DNA from: Ipomoea triloba
Lineage: Eukaryota; Streptophyta; Magnoliopsida; Solanales; Convolvulaceae
Direction: 5' to 3'
Length of the DNA stretch: 64,000 nucleotides
Assembly: GCF_003576645.1 (NCBI RefSeq)
Contig: NC_044920.1
Span: forward strand, 11,279,032-11,343,031
Part shown: piece after piece, positions 57,376-64,000 of the stretch
Position numbering within the stretch: the stretch's first letter is position 1
How the letters are laid out: each line of letters opens with the position of its first letter
Notes under the pieces: generated by a model
What the model was told of the DNA's origin: nothing
What the model saw: only the letters and a program-made list of their open reading frames with translations
Databases searched by the model: none
Translations under genes and position numbers: made by a program

Positions 57376-59119
57376 GATCCCTATGCGCGGGGTTCCAACT
57401 TTTATTTCTTTACTTCTTTGCTTTACTCTTATTTTTATTGCTTTATGTCATTTACTTTACAACTGCTTTACTTAACTGCATTTCTATTCAAATAATTTTG
57501 CTTAATTATATGCTTTATTATCTATGTTTCTGTTTTTATTGCTTTTATATTTCTATCAGTTTATAATAATTGAATAGTACTCCGAAAAACCCTTTTGTAT
57601 GTTATGTCTCCATTTCTTATAGAGCATCTATAACGGGAGCAGGCCTATGCTGGAAGCTAAAGTGTGGAAAGAGGGATGCATACTTGGTTTATCCTCTTAT
57701 CCCTTTTCTAATTTTAAAGCCCCGTTTTGATCTTTAAAGTGTGGAAATATTTCTTTATAGCTTTGTGTATGCGTATGTTAGAGTTTACCATGTTTATTAG
57801 GATCGTTTGATGCATATTCTACATCCCAGAGCAATTTCCAAAGTGTGGAACGGGATCTTTATTTGTCTATCCTTAGTACCCCTGTTTATTCCTTTACCCG
57901 TCGTATGGAACATCGGGGACGATGTTTGTTTTAAAGTGTGGAAATGACGCACTTTGTGCTTTACATGCTTACATGCTTAGTATAAGAAGTTGAAGCTCTT
58001 GGGAATGATAAGCGGGTGCATTTGCAATTTTAAAAATAGAGTTATTATTTGTGTTATCTAGAGAGAATTTTGACTGGATACCCAAAAATTTTTACTCTCG
58101 AAATATCTTTGAGGAAGTTAATTTTCGCACCCATGAGAGTGTTTAGAGCCAAATAAGTTTATATTCTTGCCTGCTTGCATGATGTTCACCTCTTATTTAC
58201 GTAGAACCTTAGTCAAGGATCTCTCGAAATGGGAGTGTGCACTTTTTAATTTGAGAAAGATAAAACTAGCGAGGCCCGGAATTGAACTAACCTTGGTAGG
58301 GCATGGGGCAAAAGGTGAGCCTGATGGTAAGCTTAATGAGAAAACAAAACCCTTGAACATAAATAGAAAAAGGCATGAGGGGTTGACATGAGGAGAAGTC
58401 AAAAAGGCAAAAGGACAATCACCAAGAGTTTAAAATTGAGGTAAGCCAATTCGTTGGGTTGTGTTCAAACCATAGTCTTCGATAAGTAAAAAGCTTTATC
58501 TGGAGTCGGTTGTTCACATAAAAGATCCCAAGAATTGAGAAAATAGAGATGAGGTGAGCCGCTTCGCTAGGATTCGGGTACCCATTGCACTGACCTTCAA
58601 AAAAGCATGGAGCTCCATGTGAAGTCGGGTGGCTCGATGACGTTATCCTAGGAAGTGAGAAGAAAGAGGGACCGCGCTAAGCCAAAAGCGATGAGTGGTC
58701 CATGCCCCTACCCTCACTTACATTTACGTTGGGCTTTGGCGTATAAGGATGGAAATTTGATTAGCTAGTGCACATCGTTCCCACTAGTGGGATCGGCTAG
58801 AGGCCCTATTTAAATAGAAGGTAAACCAAAACCTTGGAAATGCATGCTTGCGTATGGTGCGAGGAGTGTGATCTCTTGTTTTACTTGTTTATCTACGAAA
58901 GGTTTTTATTTCCCGAAAATATTTCTTGTGTTGATGACATCTGACCAAAATCCTTTGTAGATAACACAAATTATTTCTCTCGTTTCAACAGTCTTAGACA
59001 CCCATCATTTTGACTTGCCAAAAGCTTTGTTTTACATGAGAAAGTATCTCGGAGACTTATGTGCTTAGATAGTAAAATGTCTTGCTTGAGGGTAAGTAAG
59101 AAACAAAGTGTGGAAAATT
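57376..59119 (+). other. 3' untranslated region of element B with repeated AAAGTGTGGAAA motif
   Basis: Five copies of the motif: 57657-57670, 57734-57747, 57838-57851 (variant end), 57931-57944 and 59104-59118. The last ends at the LTR start TGATAAGCC and so stands where the polypurine tract must be. The open frame at 58167-58391 has a counterpart in the inverted arm (38775-38999) but no protein signature. GGATCCCTATGCGCGGGGTT at 57376-57395 marks the start of the region. Confidence 0.75.
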
Positions 59120-60417
59120 TGATAAGCCTCTGAGATACCCTTAAATCAAGCACATATTAGGGTGTTTTATCACGTTTATAGCATCCTTACATGGTGAATT
59201 ATGCTCATAAATGCTTGAAAATCACTAACTGACACACAGAAGCTACTTTTAGCCTAAAGGAGGTAAAACAGGAGTCCCGGGAGCAAATAAGAGCAAAAGT
59301 TGAGCTCAAAGAACGAACCACGCAAGAACGGAGCCCCGAAGGACCAAACTGGATGGCCACACGCGTGTGAGCGTGCGTGGAAATAATCCAGTAGCCTCCC
59401 ACGCACACTCACACGCGTGTGGATGGCGTGGAGATGGTGCTGCGCGAATTTCGTCTAGGGTTGCTTTTCGGAGACTATTTAAACCCCTTTGATGAATTTT
59501 CAGAGAGGATCCCAGAAATTTAGTTTTCCCTTTCTTAGTTTTTCTTTTGGAGAACTTTCTCCATTTTTCTTAGTTTTTTAGATTAGATCAATCTCCATTG
59601 TAGCAAGACAACAAGCTTGGATTGGAAATCTTCTTCTCTCTAGGTGATTTCTATTTCATTTCTATAATTTTAGTTATCTTGTTCTTAGATTAAATTGGCT
59701 TTTGTGTTGAATTTCATATCATGAGTGGCTAGTTTAATCTTGGATTTGGATTGTGTGATTGAATGTTGCTAGTGTGATGATCTTATTTCTATATCTTGGA
59801 TCTATATGTTTGTGTTGATGGATTATCTATTCTTGTCTTTTGATTGTTGTTTTCATGAGATCTTGTTTGGATCTGGCCAATCTAGATGAGAGATTGAGCT
59901 CTTGACTCTTTCATGTCTTTGATTAGAGTTAGGATTTGAAGCTTTGCACAATCAGAGTTCCTATGGACTTCTTAAAAAGAACAATATGATAGTGTGTAGC
60001 TTATGTGTTTGATAAAATTCCTCTTAGAACATTGGATGCTTGTAGGCACTCCTTAGTCAAGAAACCTTAGTACACAAGGGTGGAAAAGGACTAAGACAAC
60101 ACACTCTTGAATAGACAATATCCTAGCATCCCCCGATCCATTACCTTAGTCACACTACAATGCAACATACATGAACACTATCCAATCCCTACCCCGCCCT
60201 TTTACATATTTACAAATCTCTTTACTTTACTCTACTCTCTTGCACTCAAACCAAACCAAATGAACTCCTTCCACTCACAATCCACTCAACTCCACACTCA
60301 AATCCAATGCATGACCCGATCAAAGTAAACTCCCGAACACTTGACACACCTCCACGTCCTTCCTTCAAGACCGACACTCGGGGAGTCACTGACTTTCCGT
60401 TTTATCATACAAATATC
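59120..60417 (+). repeat. Athila-like LTR C (3' LTR of element B)
   Basis: Starts TGATAAGCCTC at 59120. It contains the GC-rich inverted repeat CACACGCGTGTGAGCGTGCG ... CACACTCACACGCGTGTGG (59356-59422), CTATTTAAACCCC at 59476-59488 as a likely TATA region, and the ACACTCGGGGAGTCACTGAC block. It breaks off after ATACAAATATCTT at about 60417, without its expected last 50 bp. Confidence 0.82.
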
Positions 60418-61210
60418 TTGGCCGAACCACTCAATCCCTACCCCAAACTCCATTTTTCTCTTCTTCTTCCACGCCACAACACCTCTCCCACGCAAGGTTT
60501 GAATAAAAACTTGACCATTCTTCATTTTTCTTCAAGTTTCAAGGTAGAAAACATCACACCAAGGTAAAATCATCTTCATAATTCAATTTTCATGGTTATT
60601 TTTAGGTTTTTGAGTTGAAATTTTTGAAATTCTATCCTACATTATCTTGCAAAATTTTGTATGATTTACTTGTTGATATTGGTTAGGAATGCATCATAGA
60701 GCTTTATTTCATTACTTTCTTCCACTCTTTGTGATTAATTTGATGGGTTGAACTCAAATTTTGAACCCTAGTGTGAACACCATGAAAATACAATTGGGTT
60801 TGATTGAATTCTTGATGTTTTGATGAAATTGATGATTGAATTGAGGTAGAAACTTGTCTTACAACTTATACATGCAATCAATTTGATGTTACACACACTT
60901 GATTTGAGAATTGCAAATTCACTCTTCAACCCTAATTTTGAAATTGTTTTTTGACTATATTTGTTTTATCTTGAAATTGTGAATGTGGGTGATATTGGAG
61001 CTAAATTGTTGTTATTTTCATAATGAGAATTGATGAAAAAGAGGGGAAACTATGGAAAAAAATTTTGAAAAATTTGAGAGCAACATTTCGAAAAAAAGAA
61101 AAGAGAGAAAAGGAAAAATAATTGAGAAAGATTGTGAGTAGAGAATAAATGGAGAGTTGAAACTAACCAATTGCTTTTATGGAATTTTGTTGATTGCAAA
61201 ACATTGTAGG
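60418..61210 (+). other. Pre-env leader of another Athila-like copy (element D)
   Basis: From GGCCGAACCACTC on, the sequence parallels 55725-56561 (CCACGCAAGG, ACATCAC..CAAGGTAA, then AT-rich). It is joined to the broken end of LTR C. No coding signature. Confidence 0.65.
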
Positions 61211-62268
61211 ATGGGAAAAAGCAAAGAAATTGCTAAGAAACAAAGGTATGAAGAGGGAGCAACAAGCAGGGCCAGAACGAGAGTGCAGCCCCCACGAATG
61301 CAACCACTACAGGTTCCCCACCCCATTGAACCAAATGCAAGAGGCACTAGAGCTTTGAGAAATCTCACACTGGGAGAGCTTGCATTAGTAAATGTCTACC
61401 TAGGGAAAAACCTCATGGAAGGGAGGTATTTGGATCCCAGTGTTCTAAGAGAATTTAATTGTTATGAAGAGGTCTCAAGATTGCTTCGACACCTGCAATG
61501 GAGTAAAGTATCTGAGTGGAGAGAGCGCACTTACTCTCCAGTCACATACGAGTTCTTAGCCACTTTGGAGATTAAGAGAGAAGCTAACAACGCAAGAAAG
61601 TCAATCTCCTATAGACTGTTTGGCTTGAAGTACAACCACTCCGTTGATGAGTTGGTTGTGGTCCTTGGACTCCATGGTAGGGATGGGGTGCAAATTCCCT
61701 ACTTCCAGAGATACTAGTCTGACTTTGATTTTGATAAGGACGCCGCTGCATATTGGGGAAAATTACAAATGGAAAGAGATATGATTCTAGCAATCTCAAG
61801 GCTAGGCAAATAAAAAAGAACTTCTTAAAGGCAATCCGACTTGCAATGGCGGTAAATCTCTCGAGTAGGAAGACGAACCTAAACAAGACATACCGGCAAG
61901 ATCTCTTCTATATGTGGAGTATGGAGAATGGTGTGAATCTGAATATGGGTGTTCAGGCGAAGAAGTGGTTGGGTGCACAACACAAGGCGAATGTACAGGC
62001 TACTTTCATTGGGTCGTTGGTGGCTGAGTTGTGTCGAGGTTTAGGGCTCGACAATGATCTTGATAGAGAAAAAGTTGAGGCCGAGATTAAGCCTTTTACA
62101 GTCCAGGAGTTCATTGCCATGAACATTCGATTGGGCGATGACAATGCACCTTTCCATGGGAATGATGACAGTGCTGATAGTGAGGAAGAGGATGGAGGAG
62201 AGTCGAATGTCCAGACGGAGCAAGGAGAGCCTAGCACGCAACAAGGTGGACCGACTATGATGGATTAG
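61211..62268 (+). pseudogene. Env-position ORF (ATHILA ORF-1-like), element D
   Basis: It begins MGKSKEIAKKQRYEEGATSR and continues ARGTRALRNLTLGELALVNV, REFNCYEEVSRLLRHLQW, the TYSPVTYEFLATLEIK block, SISYRLFGLKY and PYFQRY, then a stop at 61715-61717. After a frameshift the frame at 61753-62268 gives NLSSRKTNLNKTYRQDLFYM, NLNMGVQAKKWLGAQHKANV, a PFTVQEFIAMNIRLGDDNAP block and the acidic region DSADSEEEDGGES. It has the full acidic C-terminus that the ORF at 56562 has lost. A short coiled-coil-like tail with stops runs to 62500. Confidence 0.78.
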
Positions 62269-63553
62269 GAGTTCACTCGAGCTTTTCATATGCAATTACA
62301 TCAAGAGTAGATGGCCTACCTTCGAGCCCACAGTGCGAGGCAAGAGGAGAAGATGACATCCTTGTATGCCCGCCACGATAGGCAAGATGTAGAGATCCTC
62401 TGTACCGGGATGGCGGTCGAGCATAATGCCTGACTTATTGAGGAGTTTCAGGCCCAGCTTGCCAACCAATTCCACCCACCATCTTTTGGAGATCAATGAG
62501 GAATGCCCCGACCACTGAGAGAGAGAAGAGAAAGAAAGGAAGAGAAAGTGAAAACAAAAACAATGATTTGTGTTTGATGATGATGCCCCATTGAAAACAT
62601 TAGGTTCCCCATGGGCGGGGTTTCACCTTTAATTTCTTTACTTTTATGCTTTTATTGCTTTTAGATTACTTGCTTTACTTTTTATACACTTTTAATACTT
62701 GCAAGTTTAATTGTTTAAATACTGTTTAATGTTTTACAATTGTTGTTTTCTTTAGTTGTTTTACTCTAGTCTATGTTTAATGTTTTTTTAGCTTGATGGT
62801 TATTTTCCATTTGAGTCGGGCTAAAGACGTTAAACGTTGCGCTCTTGGGAGGCACCCCAAGCTTTATTCAAAAAGAAAAAAAAAAAAGAGAGAAGGAAAG
62901 GAAGAAAAGGAAAGAAAAAGAGAGTAAGAATAGCTTTCCTAATTGGACCTTGATATTTTTCTATGCTAACCATTGTTCTTGTAGCTTTGATAACGGAGGC
63001 CACCCGATGTTGGAAGCTAAAGTGTGGAAAAGGGATGCAGACTTGGTTTAGCCTCTTATCCCTTTTCTATTTTATGCCCCGTTTTCAATTACAAAATGTG
63101 GAAAATGTATGTATAGCTTTGTATATGTCTTTTACTCAAATGATGAGCATGCCATTTTATTGTGTCACAAGGGATTAATTTGGTTGTAACCCCACACCCC
63201 ATAGTCAATTCCAAAGTGTGGAAAGGGTGTTGTTTTATTTGCTTGATTAGACCCGTGCTCCTTTATTCTACAAAGTTCTCAAGGCAATATCGAGGGCGAT
63301 GTTTGGTTTAAAGTGTGGAAAGGACGCACGTTGTGCTTAAGTGCTTGATTGCTTAATTTGGTTTTTTTGGTCATGATAGATGGGTGTGTTTGCCATTTGG
63401 AGAGTGAGTCATTGTTTGTGCTATCTAGGGACAGTTTTGACTAGATGCCAATAAATTTTATTCTTGAAATATCTTTGGGAGTTACCTTTTTGCACCCATG
63501 AGAGTGTTTATAACTGAATAGGTTTACATTCTTGCTTGCTTGCATGATTTTCA
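62269..63553 (+). other. 3' untranslated region of element D
   Basis: GCGCTCTTGGGAGGCACCCC at 62840-62859; AAAGTGTGGAAA-type motifs at 63019-63031, 63093-63104 (variant), 63212-63223 and 63309-63320. It ends abruptly at about 63553 against an unrelated LTR piece, so LTR D is missing. The frames at 62845-63178 have no protein signature. Confidence 0.65.
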
Positions 63554-64000
63554 CCAATAAAAATCCAGAATCAAAGGTGGAACAAACAAATAACAGATCA
63601 CAGAACAAATCACTGGAACCAGAATCCAAGAAGACCTGGCGGAACACCCTAACGGAACCACCTTCTCCGCCACCCCCTTCCGTAAGAAGGAGACGGAGCT
63701 CCCTGGCGGAGGACCTCACTCCGCCACTCCTCACCGCCTCACACATGCGGAAAGCACCAACGGGGCACATTATTCCGTTAGTTTCCTCCGTAAGTGTGAT
63801 CTAACCCTTCCCATAACAGATCAAGACAGAATACGTAGAGTTCATTTCCAGAATACAAAAATAAGATCAGATTGCCCAAATTACATCTCCTAGAAGCCAA
63901 ATAAACAAGGAATCCATACCAACAAATGTTCATAAACATGTATATGCAAAAGATCAAGAACACAAGTCCATAATCCATCAAAATGACTTCACAGACAACA
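63554..64000 (-). mobile_element. Part of a family S LTR, copy 4
   Basis: The minus strand matches copy 1 at about 7100-7520: TGGATTATGGACTTGTGTTC, a GTATGGATTCCTTGTTTATT block and the GC-rich CCGC/GCGG part. It continues past the window edge. The inner edge at 63554 is not an LTR terminus, so this copy is truncated or rearranged. Confidence 0.8.

Overview
This window is nuclear DNA of a flowering plant, almost certainly a eudicot. It is AT-rich, most of it is LTR retrotransposons stacked inside one another, and it carries one clear host gene with plant introns: an R2R3-MYB of the anthocyanin-activator type (subgroup 6). The MYB looks asterid-like to me, but that is an impression. An ambiguous base at 20058 shows this is an assembled draft.

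Layout. (1) 1-9540 is a minus-strand nest. A Sirevirus-like Copia element (1-4509, with an 1.9-kb LTR) sits in the gag of a second Copia element with a 130-bp LTR. That one sits in a Ty3/Gypsy gag, which is also split by a 2.5-kb solo LTR (6241-8734, target duplication GCACC). (2) 9541-18305 holds decayed host gene pieces: exons of a DMC1-like meiotic recombinase and a piece resembling the PRONE domain of a RopGEF. They are split by a complete short-LTR Copia element on the minus strand (10337-17676, duplication AGATG), which itself carries a 2.4-kb solo LTR (11406-13810, duplication TTAAG). (3) 18306-21822 is an almost exact tandem duplication of about 1.75 kb with the N at its junction. Each copy has an array of ACGGCGGTT/AACCGCC hairpin units (possibly CACTA-type subterminal DNA) and a Mutator-type MITE with a 9-bp duplication. 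(4) 22118-22301 is a 5'-truncated LINE end; 22778-24346 is the MYB gene, with a 34-bp-period (TA)n minisatellite in intron 1 and a GC-AG intron 2. (5) 26700-30745 is a duplicated locus: one copy holds a solo LTR, the other the whole small non-autonomous LTR element, whose two LTRs each carry a different foldback MITE. (6) 30791-63553 is a complex of Athila-like Gypsy elements (tRNA-Asp primer site, gag, DLGAS protease, env-position ORF) with no recognisable reverse transcriptase or integrase. It has an inverted arm (36497-40720) and is split by a complete 11.7-kb Sirevirus-like Copia element (42493-54189, duplication AGATT). (7) 63554-64000 is part of a fourth LTR of the solo-LTR family.

How the parts work together: the window records layered insertion. 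Exact target duplications order many events. The MYB is the only apparently intact host gene. The element coding regions are mostly broken, although some parts stay open over long stretches (RT of the left Sirevirus-like element; gag, RT and two post-pol ORFs of the central one). The strongest candidates for something little described are the post-pol ORFs of the central Sirevirus-like element, the RT-less Athila-like family with a repeated AAAGTGTGGAAA motif before its 3' LTR, and the DMC1/RopGEF chimera.
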